Source of the DNA: an uncultured SAR86 cluster bacterium
GTDB lineage: Bacteria; Pseudomonadota; Gammaproteobacteria; Magnimaribacterales; TMED112
DNA: 64,000 bases
Assembly (NCBI GenBank): GCA_902619265.1
Contig: CACNDL010000001.1
Span: forward strand, 62,001 to 126,000
Reading direction: 5' to 3'
Below are positions 12,672 through 22,808 of the stretch, piece after piece. Positions within the stretch are counted from its first letter, which is position 1; the number at the start of each line of letters is the position of its first letter. Under the pieces are notes generated by a model, which saw only the letters and a list, made by a program, of their open reading frames with translations, ran no database searches and was not told where the DNA came from. Made by a program: the position numbers and the translations under genes.

Positions 12672-13927
12672 TGAAGATCTTAGTTATTGGGCAAGGTGGA
12701 AGAGAACATGCATTAGCTTGGAAACTATCTCAATCAAAAAAAAGTGAAATTGTTTTTGTTGCACCAGGAAATGGAGGCACAAGTACTGAGGAAAAATGTC
12801 TAAATGTCAGTATTAAAGTTAATGATTTTCCAGGCATAAAAAAATTTATAATTGAAGAACAAATAGAGCTCGTGGTAATAGGGCCAGAAGACCCACTGGT
12901 GAATGGTCTTGTTGATTATCTCCAAGATCTAAATATTCTAATATTCGGGCCATGTTCAAATGGTGCACGACTTGAAGGTTCTAAAATATTTTCTAAAAAA
13001 TTTCTCTTTGAAAATGACATTCCTACAGGTAAGGCCAGTTTTTTTTCCGATCCTGAAAGTGCATATTCTTTTTTAGATAATTGTGAATACCCAATTGTTC
13101 TTAAGGCAGACGGTCTAGCTGCTGGAAAGGGAGTTTTGGTCTCTAAAAACGTTAAAGAAGCAAAAGAGTGGGTTGATTCAGTAATGAATAATGCATTATT
13201 TGGTGTTGCTGGAGAGAATATCTTAATTGAGGAATGCTTATATGGAACTGAACTTAGTTTTATGGGCGTCATGACACCAAGTGAATTCATCCCTTTTGAA
13301 ACTAGCGTAGATTATAAGCCTCTTTTAAACAGAAATAAGGGACCTAATACTGGAGGGATGGGCTGTATATCACCATCTCCGTTTATGAATGATGTTTTGA
13401 GAGAGAAAATAATAAAAAAAGTGGTGCAACCAACAATAGATGGGCTAAATAAGATGGGTGTTTCCTATTATGGTTTTATGTACTTTGGGCTTATGGTCAA
13501 AGATGATAATCCTCAAGTTTTAGAATTTAATTGTCGCTTAGGTGATCCTGAAACCCAATGTTTAATGATGCAGATGGATTCAGATCTTGTCGAATGTCTT
13601 GAGGATGCTCTTAATAATAAGAAGGTTTCAATATCTTGGAAACAAGGTTCATCTATGGGCGTAGTTATTGCATCAAGTGGCTATCCTGAAAAATATAAGA
13701 CTAAATTACCAATTAAAATAGGAAATTTGGATAAACTAAAACTATTTCATGCGGGAACAGAGATTGTTGAAAACGAACTATTAACTTCTGGTGGGAGAGT
13801 TTTTTCTCTCAATTATCATGCATCAAATTTAGAAGATTGTATGTCTTATATTTACAACAGGATTGATGAAATCGAATTTGATGGCACTATATATAGGACT
13901 GACATTGGAAAAATTTATGAGTCTTAA
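12671..13927 (+). CDS. purD: Phosphoribosylamine-glycine ligase
   Basis: MKILVIGQGGREHALAWKL, VLKADGLAAGKGVLV, FNCRLGDPETQ; the tracked start 12668 is TTG, ATG is at 12671. Confidence 0.98.
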   Translation: MKILVIGQGGREHALAWKLSQSKKSEIVFVAPGNGGTSTEEKCLNVSIKVNDFPGIKKFIIEEQIELVVIGPEDPLVNGLVDYLQDLNILIFGPCSNGARLEGSKIFSKKFLFENDIPTGKASFFSDPESAYSFLDNCEYPIVLKADGLAAGKGVLVSKNVKEAKEWVDSVMNNALFGVAGENILIEECLYGTELSFMGVMTPSEFIPFETSVDYKPLLNRNKGPNTGGMGCISPSPFMNDVLREKIIKKVVQPTIDGLNKMGVSYYGFMYFGLMVKDDNPQVLEFNCRLGDPETQCLMMQMDSDLVECLEDALNNKKVSISWKQGSSMGVVIASSGYPEKYKTKLPIKIGNLDKLKLFHAGTEIVENELLTSGGRVFSLNYHASNLEDCMSYIYNRIDEIEFDGTIYRTDIGKIYES

Positions 13928-14519
13928 CGATAAATTAGCTACAGAGCTTAGCCATTTTTTAAAAACAATAACATATAAGAATACTGGCGAACTTGATAAT
14001 TCTTTAACAGATGAAGAAAGACAGAAATCCATATCACTTATGCGAGTGAATGCTTCGGGTGAAGTGTCAGCACAAGCACTCTATAGAGGGCAAGCTTTTT
14101 TTACAAATACACCTGAGGTTAGAAAGCACTTAATTAAAGCAGGAGATGAAGAATTTGCGCATTTAGAGTGGTGCAGCAAAAGACTTGATGAGCTTGGTGG
14201 TAAGAAATCTATACTTGATCCACTTTATTATGCAGGATCCTTCACCCTTGGATCTATAGCAGCTTTAATAAGTGACGCTACAAGTTTAGGATTCGTGGAA
14301 GAAACAGAAAAACAAGTAGTAGAACACCTTAAGAGACATTTAAAAGAAATGTCTCCAAAAGATGAAAAGAGCAGAAAAATTCTTGAAAAGATGCTGGAAG
14401 AAGAGGAGATACATGGTCAAGAAGCAAAAGATTACGGCAGTGAAGAGCTTCCACCATCTGTAAAAGGAATGATGACTGCAACTTCAAAAATAATGACGAC
14501 CCTAAGTCGATATTTTTAA
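13917..14519 (+). CDS. coq7: Demethoxyubiquinone hydroxylase (Coq7 family)
   Basis: Di-iron RVNASGEVSAQALYRGQA, EFAHLEWCSKRLDELGG; in-frame ATG 13917 gives the expected N-terminus (MSLNDKLATEL). Confidence 0.93.
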   Translation: MSLNDKLATELSHFLKTITYKNTGELDNSLTDEERQKSISLMRVNASGEVSAQALYRGQAFFTNTPEVRKHLIKAGDEEFAHLEWCSKRLDELGGKKSILDPLYYAGSFTLGSIAALISDATSLGFVEETEKQVVEHLKRHLKEMSPKDEKSRKILEKMLEEEEIHGQEAKDYGSEELPPSVKGMMTATSKIMTTLSRYF

Positions 14520-14926
14520 GGCAATAAAACCTTTACGCCTGGCTCAATATTATTTTCTCTAAACCAGCCTTTATTCATTTCTATCGCAGCTATGATATTT
14601 CCTCTAGATGAGCAAATTGACTCCAAGCTTTTAGACTTTAGTTCTTTAATTTCAGTAATTTTTCTTTCCCTATCAATAAAAGCTACAGATAAATCTATGA
14701 AAGTATTTTTCATCCACATGCATTTTCTTGAAGCATTTGGCCAAATAAAAATCATACCTTGATTGTATTCAAGAGCTTTTACGCCCATTAAGCCGTCAGC
14801 GCGCGAAGCTTGAGTATTAGCAATTTTAAGCAATATTTCTTTTTCACCAATTTTCGCTGGTATTAAATCTTCATTAGAACTAAGAAATGCTGTTACGAAG
14901 CTTATTAATAGTATTCGAATAATCAT
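14516..14926 (-). CDS. DUF192 family exported protein
   Basis: Signal-like N-terminus; QASRADGLMGVKALEYNQGMIFIWPNASRKCMWMKNTFIDLSVAFID. Confidence 0.9.
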   Translation of the reverse strand: MIIRILLISFVTAFLSSNEDLIPAKIGEKEILLKIANTQASRADGLMGVKALEYNQGMIFIWPNASRKCMWMKNTFIDLSVAFIDRERKITEIKELKSKSLESICSSRGNIIAAIEMNKGWFRENNIEPGVKVLLP

Positions 14927-15539
14927 CTGTATTAAATATAGCTGAGCCTAAAACAAATGTATCTGCTCCTGCATCACAAACTGTTTTTATATTTTCAGTA
15001 TTCAAGCCACCATCAACCTCCAGCCTAACCTCTTTGGAAGAACTATCAATAATTTCTCTCATCTCAGTAATTTTTGGTAATACATCATCTATAAATTTCT
15101 GACCACCGAATCCAGGATTTACTGACATTAATAAGGCCAAATCCAATTCTTCAATATAATTTTTAACTATATCTAAACCTTCTGAAGGATTAACGGCAAA
15201 TCCTGCGGCGCAACCAGAATCTTTAATTAAAGCCAAAGTTTTATCTACATCTTTTGTTGCCTCAGGATGAAATGAAATTAGGTCTGCACCAGCTTCTGCG
15301 AACATTTTTACTAAGGCATCTACTGGTTCGACCATTAAATGAACATCAATAAAATTTTTTATGCCGTAACTTCTTAAAGATCTGCAAACCATTGGTCCAA
15401 TGGTTAAATTTGGAACGTAATGATTGTCCATAACATCAAAGTGCACCCAATCTGCTCCTGCACTAATAACATTTTCAACTTCCTCACCCAATCTTGAAAA
15501 ATCAGCAGAAAGAATTGAAGGAGCAATAATTTTTTTCAC
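14880..15539 (-). CDS. rpe: Ribulose-phosphate 3-epimerase
   Basis: APSILSADFSRLGEEV, VHFDVMDNHYVPNLTIGP, LLMSVNPGFGGQKFI. Confidence 0.98.
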   Translation of the reverse strand: MKKIIAPSILSADFSRLGEEVENVISAGADWVHFDVMDNHYVPNLTIGPMVCRSLRSYGIKNFIDVHLMVEPVDALVKMFAEAGADLISFHPEATKDVDKTLALIKDSGCAAGFAVNPSEGLDIVKNYIEELDLALLMSVNPGFGGQKFIDDVLPKITEMREIIDSSSKEVRLEVDGGLNTENIKTVCDAGADTFVLGSAIFNTDDYSNTINKLRNSIS

Positions 15540-15540
15540 T

Positions 15541-16182
15541 TTAATTATTAAGTTTTTTTAATGTCTCAACGTTACCGACATCATACCAATTTATATCCAA
15601 AATTTCTGCGTTAAGTTTTTTGTTATTGGCAAGGAGTTTTAAGCAGTCATGCCAATAATGAAAGCTTGAATCATGATTTTGATTAAAAGTTTCTTTATTG
15701 ATAATACTAAAACCTGTCCATGTGTAATTTTTCTCACCCTCAAGGCTTATAAGTTTTTCCTCAACAAAAAAGTCACCAGAACCAGAATGATTTGAGGGGA
15801 CTACAAATAAAGTATTAGCCGAGAAATTTGAAAAATATGTATAGTCGAGATCTGAATAAATATCTGAATTAATCACAACTATATCCTCATCTCCGAAATC
15901 TGATATGGCTTTTTTTATTCCACCTCCAGTGCCAAGAAGTTGCTTTTCATGACTTATATGTATTTCAACTCTCTGTCCAAAATTATCAATTATATGGTCA
16001 GAAATTTGGGCACCTAGATAATGAGTATTAATAGCTATAGTTTTAAACCCAGAGGAAATAAGCTTTTCAATATGGTAATCGATTAATGGCTTTCCTTTTA
16101 CTTCTAATAATGGCTTTGGTTTGCTTTTGGTTAATTCTCCAAGCCTTTTACCAAAACCTGCTGCTAATATCATTGCTTTCAT
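15541..16182 (-). CDS. murU: Sugar-1-phosphate nucleotidyltransferase, MurU-like
   Basis: MKAMILAAGFGKRLGELTKSKPKPLLEVKGKPLI; adjacent to AmgK-like kinase and near lptD as in Pseudomonas. Confidence 0.85.
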   Translation of the reverse strand: MKAMILAAGFGKRLGELTKSKPKPLLEVKGKPLIDYHIEKLISSGFKTIAINTHYLGAQISDHIIDNFGQRVEIHISHEKQLLGTGGGIKKAISDFGDEDIVVINSDIYSDLDYTYFSNFSANTLFVVPSNHSGSGDFFVEEKLISLEGEKNYTWTGFSIINKETFNQNHDSSFHYWHDCLKLLANNKKLNAEILDINWYDVGNVETLKKLNN

Positions 16183-17105
16183 AATAACTTTTTCACTATT
16201 TTTGCTTCTTCCTTTTTTAATGTAGAAAGGGCTAAATATATTCTTTTTAGAAATTTTTCTAAATCTAATTTTCTGTTTAAAAGTTTACCTTCTTTAAAAT
16301 ATTTGTTGAAAGTACCTACTACTCGCATCGAACGATGTGCTAAAGCGTGCATAATCATATCTTTTAATTCTGCACTAGATGCGTTTAAACCATTATTTTT
16401 AAGATGTTTCTCAAGCAAGTTATCAATCAAGGCCTTCGGATATTCATAAGAATGCTCATACATAATTGAAGCTAGATCTATGCCTATAGGCCCCATATTT
16501 AAATCTTGAAAATCAATAACAAATAATTTTCCCTCAAACATCATTAAATTTCTTCTTTCAAAATCATTATGAGAGGGAATAAATTGTTGATTCAACAAAT
16601 TATGAACTAATTCATTTCTGAGGTTTTCAAGTGATTTTATCTCATCATTAGAACACTTTTTTTCTCTACAAAAATCCATGAAACTGTTGGTTTGTAGAAG
16701 TAGAGATTCTTTGGTAACACTTTTTAGAACATCTTGGTCAGAAAAATATATTTTTGAAAGCTGTTCCAATGCCATTTCTAGAATTTTTTCGTCATTGTAT
16801 TCATCATTGATATCAAGGCTTTCATCACCAAGATCTTGTAATAAAACAAATCTTAAATCTTCTGAAAATGCTAAAACTTCGGGCACATTCACAGAACTAT
16901 TTTTTAAAATTTTTGAAGCATATAGAAAATTTGCTGATTGATCTGTTTTATCAAAATTATCAGTTAATACATACGAAATATTTTCAGCTTTTATTCTGTA
17001 ATACTTTCTATCACTAGCTTCTTGACGTAGTTCTTTGATATTAAACGAACTATTACCAATGGTTTTACTTAACCAGTTGGTAATTTCTTTTTGGTCTGCT
17101 CTCAA
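16179..17105 (-). CDS. amgK: Aminoglycoside-type phosphotransferase, AmgK-like (anomeric MurNAc/GlcNAc kinase)
   Basis: FIPSHNDFERRNLMMFEGKLFVIDFQDLNMGPIGIDLASI; synteny with murU/lptD. Confidence 0.85.
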   Translation of the reverse strand: MRADQKEITNWLSKTIGNSSFNIKELRQEASDRKYYRIKAENISYVLTDNFDKTDQSANFLYASKILKNSSVNVPEVLAFSEDLRFVLLQDLGDESLDINDEYNDEKILEMALEQLSKIYFSDQDVLKSVTKESLLLQTNSFMDFCREKKCSNDEIKSLENLRNELVHNLLNQQFIPSHNDFERRNLMMFEGKLFVIDFQDLNMGPIGIDLASIMYEHSYEYPKALIDNLLEKHLKNNGLNASSAELKDMIMHALAHRSMRVVGTFNKYFKEGKLLNRKLDLEKFLKRIYLALSTLKKEEAKIVKKLL

Positions 17106-17959
17106 CTCTCTTTGACTACTTTTGGAACAGGGTAGCCATCTGCAGGCACAAAAAAGTCAGGCATTAATTGATCAAAAGGATAGTCTGCATATTTACTAAA
17201 ATCAGTTTCCCCATGCTCAGCAAGCAATGAATCATCTATTAAAAAGTTACCACTAAACGTTTTGTAGTCCTTATTTAAAATGATGTATGCAGCATCAGAC
17301 ATTATTTCAGGTTTTCTTGATTTATCGTACATTTCTTGCCCACCTAGTACATTTGCTACAGCTGCAGTCCTAATGGCAGTTCTTGGCCAAAGTGCATTTA
17401 CTGCGATTTTGCCTGAATACTCTGCAGCCATACCCAACACACACATACTCATATTAAATTTAGCCATTGTGTATGCAAGCGAGCCCTGGAACCAAAGCGG
17501 ATCCATATCAAGTGGTGGAGATAAATTCAAAATATGTGGATTTTCAGATTTTAGTAAATGAGGAATGCAAAGCTTGCTCATTAAAAATGTACCTCTGCCA
17601 TTAATATTGTGCATAAGATCATATCTTTTCATATCTGTTTGAAGTGTAGGTGTGAGACTTATTGCAGAAGCATTATTAACGCATATATCTATTCCACCAA
17701 ATTCCTCTATAGCTTGATCAACTGCGTTTTGAATACTTTCCTCAAAGCGAATATCGCATTGAACAGGCAATGCTTGTCCACCAGCTTTTTTAATTTCTTC
17801 AGCTGCTGTAAAAATCGTCCCTTCAAGTTTTGGATGAGGATCTACAGTCTTTGCTGCGATAACAACTTTAGCTCCATCTTGAGCAGCTCGAAGAGCAATA
17901 GAAAGCCCAATTCCTCTGCTTCCACCTGACATAAAAATTACTTTATCTTTAAGACTCAT
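17102..17959 (-). CDS. Short-chain dehydrogenase/reductase (HSDL2-like)
   Basis: MSLKDKVIFMSGGSRGIGLSIALRAAQDGA; CVNNASAISLT; start placed at Met68 of the tracked ORF because the upstream part lies antisense to lptD. Confidence 0.9.
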   Translation of the reverse strand: MSLKDKVIFMSGGSRGIGLSIALRAAQDGAKVVIAAKTVDPHPKLEGTIFTAAEEIKKAGGQALPVQCDIRFEESIQNAVDQAIEEFGGIDICVNNASAISLTPTLQTDMKRYDLMHNINGRGTFLMSKLCIPHLLKSENPHILNLSPPLDMDPLWFQGSLAYTMAKFNMSMCVLGMAAEYSGKIAVNALWPRTAIRTAAVANVLGGQEMYDKSRKPEIMSDAAYIILNKDYKTFSGNFLIDDSLLAEHGETDFSKYADYPFDQLMPDFFVPADGYPVPKVVKES

Positions 17960-17999
17960 AAAACTTTTTCCAATAGTATAAGTCTTATAATACAGGCAT

Positions 18000-19868
18000 A
18001 TGAAAAAAGTTAATAATCTTGGAGTTCTCTTAATTTGTTTCAGCTTGTCCTTGAGTGCAGAAAATTGTGATGAATCTGATGCTGCAAACATAATTATTGA
18101 AGATGGCAATATTGATCTCTCTGAAAAAATAAATCTTTCATTTGATTCGGCTGAAAGCAATGGTGAAGATTTAGAATTAAAAAATATTAAAGTAACTTCT
18201 TGTAAAAAAAGCTCTGTGTGGAGCTTAACTGCTGAAAATGCAAATTTAGAAAATGAAAATTTAACGATTCAAAATACAAAACTTAGAATTTTTAATGTGC
18301 CTATTTTTTGGTTGGGTGAGGTTAGCCTTGATGAAGATGATAGCTTTGATATTCCAAACCTTGGTGTAACTGATTCTAATCTAGATATTAGCTACAAATT
18401 TAAAACTAAAGGTGAAAATTCTGAATTTGTCTTAGAACCTATCTATTCAAACTCCTCATTTGGTCTTTCTATTGACTATAACTTTGATAATGGTATTAAT
18501 AATTTTCATTTTAGTAGCTTAGCTTTGGACGATGAAAATAGTTCTTGGGTTTATGACATAGATTCTGTGATAAATTTAAATGACTTTCTTTCGCTAACTT
18601 TAGATTATTCAGATTTTAGTGGTAATTCACTGATACAGGATTATGGATTTAAGTATTTAGATATAAACAGGAGAAGTTTAGATTTAAAACAGTCAATTGG
18701 AATTTCATTTTTGAATGAAAATAGAAACATTTCTTTTTTTTCAGATAACTTTATAAATATTGGAGCATTAAGGCCCGTATCTCATTCAAAAGATTATATT
18801 GCTTACGAGAGGTTTTTTATTATCAACGATTGGTTTTTAGATATGAATTCCGAATATGCAAAATTCTCCAATAACACACCAAATAGCTTAGAAATGCCAT
18901 ATATTCTTTATGATCAGGTGGAAAGAATTTCGAGAGATATAGAGATAAAGAAAAACTTTTCATATGCTGCCTTAAATTATGAATCAAAATTCTTAATCTC
19001 CAACCGAGATTACGAGATAGAAGATACAAGTGAAAACTTAACCATAAATAATATTGCTACATCTCAAATATTTTCATTTCTTGAAGATAAAAGCCTAAAA
19101 CTCGGCTTCATATGGTCAACATTTAACGATGAATCGTCATTGCCAATTTTAGATTCATACCCTTCTCTACCTTCACCTGAATCAAATATTTCTTTAAATT
19201 CTTGGGTGGGAAAGGATAGATCTAGTAGTTCAAGAAAGCTTTTTATTTATAAAGATTGGAGCAATTTTGCTTTTAATTTTTCAATATCCTCTAATCTTTA
19301 TGAAAAGTATAATTTTGAAGAAGAAAATAATATTTTTAGGAAATTTTATGATAAACGACCAATCTTTTTTTCCGCAAAAACTAAAAATAAAAACCTAAAT
19401 CTTTTTGCTAAGGGTAATTACAGTTATGAAAAAAGTGATTTCATGGGATTAATGGCAGGAGTAGAATATATCGATGATAAAACATTTTTGTCATTACAAA
19501 AAAATAATATCGTTCCATCCAGCTACCCTCTTCAACCGTTAGACAACTATGTACTGAAATTTAGAAGAGATTTTGATAATTTTCAGATTTTTTCTAGGGC
19601 TCAATATTCAAAAGAAGAAGAAATTATCAATGAAAATATTTTGGGCCTTCAATGGGAGTATGACTGCTTTAGACTAAGATTAAGTATGGAAAGAGCAAGA
19701 TTTTTTCCATTTATTGATCCAAATTTCGCTGAAACTTCTTATTTTGACTTAATATATTTGACTAATCCTAAAGTAAAAAATAATCTAAGTTTTGAATTTG
19801 AGTTGGTTGGACTTACAAATATACTTACTCCGATAGATAATATTATTAATGATGGACTATTTAATTAG
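18000..19868 (+). CDS. lptD: LPS-assembly protein LptD, divergent/short
   Basis: Signal peptide; N-terminal OstA-like region then beta-barrel-like sequence; directly upstream of surA-pdxA-ksgA as in other gammaproteobacteria. Confidence 0.8.
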   Translation: MKKVNNLGVLLICFSLSLSAENCDESDAANIIIEDGNIDLSEKINLSFDSAESNGEDLELKNIKVTSCKKSSVWSLTAENANLENENLTIQNTKLRIFNVPIFWLGEVSLDEDDSFDIPNLGVTDSNLDISYKFKTKGENSEFVLEPIYSNSSFGLSIDYNFDNGINNFHFSSLALDDENSSWVYDIDSVINLNDFLSLTLDYSDFSGNSLIQDYGFKYLDINRRSLDLKQSIGISFLNENRNISFFSDNFINIGALRPVSHSKDYIAYERFFIINDWFLDMNSEYAKFSNNTPNSLEMPYILYDQVERISRDIEIKKNFSYAALNYESKFLISNRDYEIEDTSENLTINNIATSQIFSFLEDKSLKLGFIWSTFNDESSLPILDSYPSLPSPESNISLNSWVGKDRSSSSRKLFIYKDWSNFAFNFSISSNLYEKYNFEEENNIFRKFYDKRPIFFSAKTKNKNLNLFAKGNYSYEKSDFMGLMAGVEYIDDKTFLSLQKNNIVPSSYPLQPLDNYVLKFRRDFDNFQIFSRAQYSKEEEIINENILGLQWEYDCFRLRLSMERARFFPFIDPNFAETSYFDLIYLTNPKVKNNLSFEFELVGLTNILTPIDNIINDGLFN

Positions 19869-21099
19869 AATTTTAGCTCTTTTGCTTTGCGCAAATTCTT
19901 TAATATCTCAAGAGTTAGATAGAGTTGCTGTGATCGTTAATGACGGTGTTGTGTTGGAGTCAGACATTCAGCAAAGAATTGCTGATTTTAAAAAAAATGC
20001 CACTCTTAATGGTGAAAAAATTCCATCAGATGAAATTCTTAGAGAAGATATTCAAGAACAACTAATAACCGCTGAAATTCAACTTCAAATTGCGGATAGA
20101 GTAGGAATTAAAATCAGTGATGAAGAATTGAACCTTACTGTCAAAAGACTTGCTCAGCAAAACAACCTAAGTATTGAAGAATTTATTAAAGTTGTCGAGG
20201 AAAGAGGAGATTCCTACTCAGACTTAAGGGAAGAAGTCCGAAAAAATTTAAAGATAAATAGAGTTCAACAAGGTCGAATTCAAAATAAAATTCAGATCAG
20301 TAGAGATGAATTAGCAAATTTTTTGGAAACCGAAGAAGCTCAGAATCAACTTGGACCTGAGCTAAAAGTAAGGCAAATTCTTATTAGAAACAACTCTTCA
20401 AAAAATGCCGACACAGTTTATCAAGAAGCATTATCCGGTTTAGAAAATGGAATAAATATAGAGAATTTAATCTCTACTTTTTCAGAAGATAATGATTCAG
20501 GGGATCTGGGTTGGAGAAAATTACCAGCTTTCCCAGAACTCTTCTCTGATTATATTAAAGATATGAAAATTGGGGATCTCTCTGTGCCTATCAAAAGTGG
20601 TGCGGGTAATCACATTCTATACTTGGAAGATAAGCGAGGGCCAACTGTTTTATTCGAGAAACAATGGGATGTTAGACATATCCTGCTCATACCAAATCGA
20701 ATCAGACCTGATGCTGCAAGTGAAAATCTAATAAAAGAAATCAAGAATAGAATAGAGTCTGGAGAGAGTTTTAGTGAACTAGCATCAGAATATTCTGATG
20801 ATCCTGGCTCAAAGCAAGAAGGTGGAAATCTGGGCTGGGCTGGCGAAGGAGTTTATGATGATGAATTTGAAAGGCAAATGATTAAATCGAATCTTAATGA
20901 AATTACTGATCCATTTTTAAGTCAATTCGGGTGGCATATTTTAGAAGTGCTTGGGACAAGAGTTGAAGACAAAACTAATGAAAATGTTGAGGATAGAGCT
21001 TTTTCCTATCTATTTAACAGAAAGTTTCAAGAAGAACTAGAAACAGACTTACAAGAATTGAGAGCTGATGCTTTCGTTGAGATCAAGGAGCTTGATTAA
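19849..21099 (+). CDS. surA: Periplasmic chaperone / peptidyl-prolyl isomerase SurA
   Basis: LDRVAVIVNDGVVLESDIQQRI; two parvulin domains (VRQILIRNN..., VRHILLIPN...GGNLGWAGEG). Confidence 0.97.
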   Translation: MMDYLIRILALLLCANSLISQELDRVAVIVNDGVVLESDIQQRIADFKKNATLNGEKIPSDEILREDIQEQLITAEIQLQIADRVGIKISDEELNLTVKRLAQQNNLSIEEFIKVVEERGDSYSDLREEVRKNLKINRVQQGRIQNKIQISRDELANFLETEEAQNQLGPELKVRQILIRNNSSKNADTVYQEALSGLENGINIENLISTFSEDNDSGDLGWRKLPAFPELFSDYIKDMKIGDLSVPIKSGAGNHILYLEDKRGPTVLFEKQWDVRHILLIPNRIRPDAASENLIKEIKNRIESGESFSELASEYSDDPGSKQEGGNLGWAGEGVYDDEFERQMIKSNLNEITDPFLSQFGWHILEVLGTRVEDKTNENVEDRAFSYLFNRKFQEELETDLQELRADAFVEIKELD

Positions 21100-22063
21100 T
21101 AAACCTACTTTTGTTTCTTTAGGCGACCCTTCTGGTATCGGTCCTGAAGTTTTTATAAAAGCTATAAAAGATCAAAGGCTAAGACAACATTTGTCTAAAA
21201 TCATCTTAGTTTCTTCACCAAAAGTTATTGAAGGTGCAATATCAGCTCTAGACGTGAAACAGAAGATAAACCCTATTTCTGATGTAAATGAAGCTCAGCC
21301 TGATTCAGTCAATCTCATAAATATAGATGGTTGCCAGGATTTTGTATTAGGAAAACCAACTTTCAATAATTCAAGTTTTATCATTGAGTGTTTATCAACA
21401 GCTGCTGATCTAGCACTAAAAAATTCTTCAAGTTTAGTAACTGGTCCATTAAACAAAAGCATCATTCAAAAACATATACAAAACTTTACGGGTCATACAG
21501 AGTTTTTGAAGAAAAAATTTAATGCTAATGAAGTTTTAATGTACATGACTAATGGAGATTTGCATCTAGGAATTACCACAACCCATGTGCCTCTAAGAGT
21601 GGTGCCCAATGTTATTTCGAGAGATCTAATCAAAAATAAATATAAGCTTTTGCATCATGGTCTTATAGATATTTTCAAATTAGCAAATCCAAAAATTGCT
21701 GTGCTTGGAATTAACCCACATGCAGGAGAATTTGGCACAATTGGTGATGAAGAACAAAATGTTATTATGCCGACGATTGATGAGTTACAACATGAAGGAT
21801 ATGATGCAAATGGACCTATATCCGCTGATACAGTATTTACACAAACTAAATATGATGCAGTTTTATCAATGTATCACGATCAAGCATTGCCCGTTCTTAA
21901 AGCTATCGACTTTTACAAAACTGTGAATATCACATTAGGTTTGCCTTTCTTGAGAGTATCTGTTGATCACGGCACAGCTGAAGACATTGCAAAAGATTAT
22001 TCTGCGAATTATGACAGCATGATGGAAGCATTATTAATTTCGATAGCTAGAAATGAAGCTTAA
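21068..22063 (+). CDS. pdxA: 4-hydroxythreonine-4-phosphate dehydrogenase
   Basis: SLGDPSGIGPEV, LGINPHAGEFGTIGDEE, SMYHDQALPVLKAIDFYKTVNITLGLPFLRVSVDHGTAED. Confidence 0.97.
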   Translation: MLSLRSRSLINKPTFVSLGDPSGIGPEVFIKAIKDQRLRQHLSKIILVSSPKVIEGAISALDVKQKINPISDVNEAQPDSVNLINIDGCQDFVLGKPTFNNSSFIIECLSTAADLALKNSSSLVTGPLNKSIIQKHIQNFTGHTEFLKKKFNANEVLMYMTNGDLHLGITTTHVPLRVVPNVISRDLIKNKYKLLHHGLIDIFKLANPKIAVLGINPHAGEFGTIGDEEQNVIMPTIDELQHEGYDANGPISADTVFTQTKYDAVLSMYHDQALPVLKAIDFYKTVNITLGLPFLRVSVDHGTAEDIAKDYSANYDSMMEALLISIARNEA

Positions 22064-22808
22064 AAGATCACTAGGACAGAATTTTTTAACAGATAGTTTT
22101 TTTCTTGAAAAAATAGTTCAGAGTTCTCAAATTCAGAAGTTGGATGATGTAATTGAAATTGGTTCAGGAGATGGAGCGCTGACTGAACTTATCCTTAAAA
22201 AATCTAATAGTCTCACAGCAATTGAAATTGATCCAAGATTTAGTGAAAAGTTACGAAAAAAGCATATTGACGAAAATTTTCAAATACATAATAAGGACTT
22301 TTTAAAAATAGATCTAAATGAAATTAACTTTGAAGATAAGGTTATCATGGGGAACCTTCCATACAATGTTTCATCTCAAATAATTTTTCGACTTCTTGAA
22401 TCAGGCCTTAAATTTAGGCATTGTGTCTTCTTGATACAAAAAGAATTAGCAAATAGGTTTCTTACAAATCAAAAAGCAACAAAAATATCAATTCAATGCC
22501 AATTATTCTGTGAAATCGAGCCTTTATTTGACATACCACCAGATGCTTTTGAACCAAAACCAAAGGTTAATTCAACTCTAATTAAAATTACTCCTCACGA
22601 TAAGTATGCTAATTTCCGTATTAAATATAATTTATTGCAAGAAATTTTGTCTGTTTGTTTTGCTAATCCAAGGAAAAAAATATCAAGTGCATTAAAAAAG
22701 ATTGATTTATCAAGTGAATCATTTAATTTTGACTTAAATAAGAGGCCTGAGGAGCTTGAGATAAATAATTTTTTTGAAATACTAAATCTTTATGAAAACA
22801 AACTCTAA
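22053..22808 (+). CDS. ksgA: 16S rRNA dimethyladenosine transferase
   Basis: KRSLGQNFLTD, VIEIGSGDGALTE, VIMGNLPYNVSSQI. Confidence 0.98.
   Translation: MKLKRSLGQNFLTDSFFLEKIVQSSQIQKLDDVIEIGSGDGALTELILKKSNSLTAIEIDPRFSEKLRKKHIDENFQIHNKDFLKIDLNEINFEDKVIMGNLPYNVSSQIIFRLLESGLKFRHCVFLIQKELANRFLTNQKATKISIQCQLFCEIEPLFDIPPDAFEPKPKVNSTLIKITPHDKYANFRIKYNLLQEILSVCFANPRKKISSALKKIDLSSESFNFDLNKRPEELEINNFFEILNLYENKL

Noticed and set aside
17960-18160. 67-aa N-terminal extension of the SDR ORF
   Set aside because: Antisense to the lptD start; canonical SDR N-terminus begins at MSLKDKVIFMSGG, so it is treated as an ORF-calling artefact.
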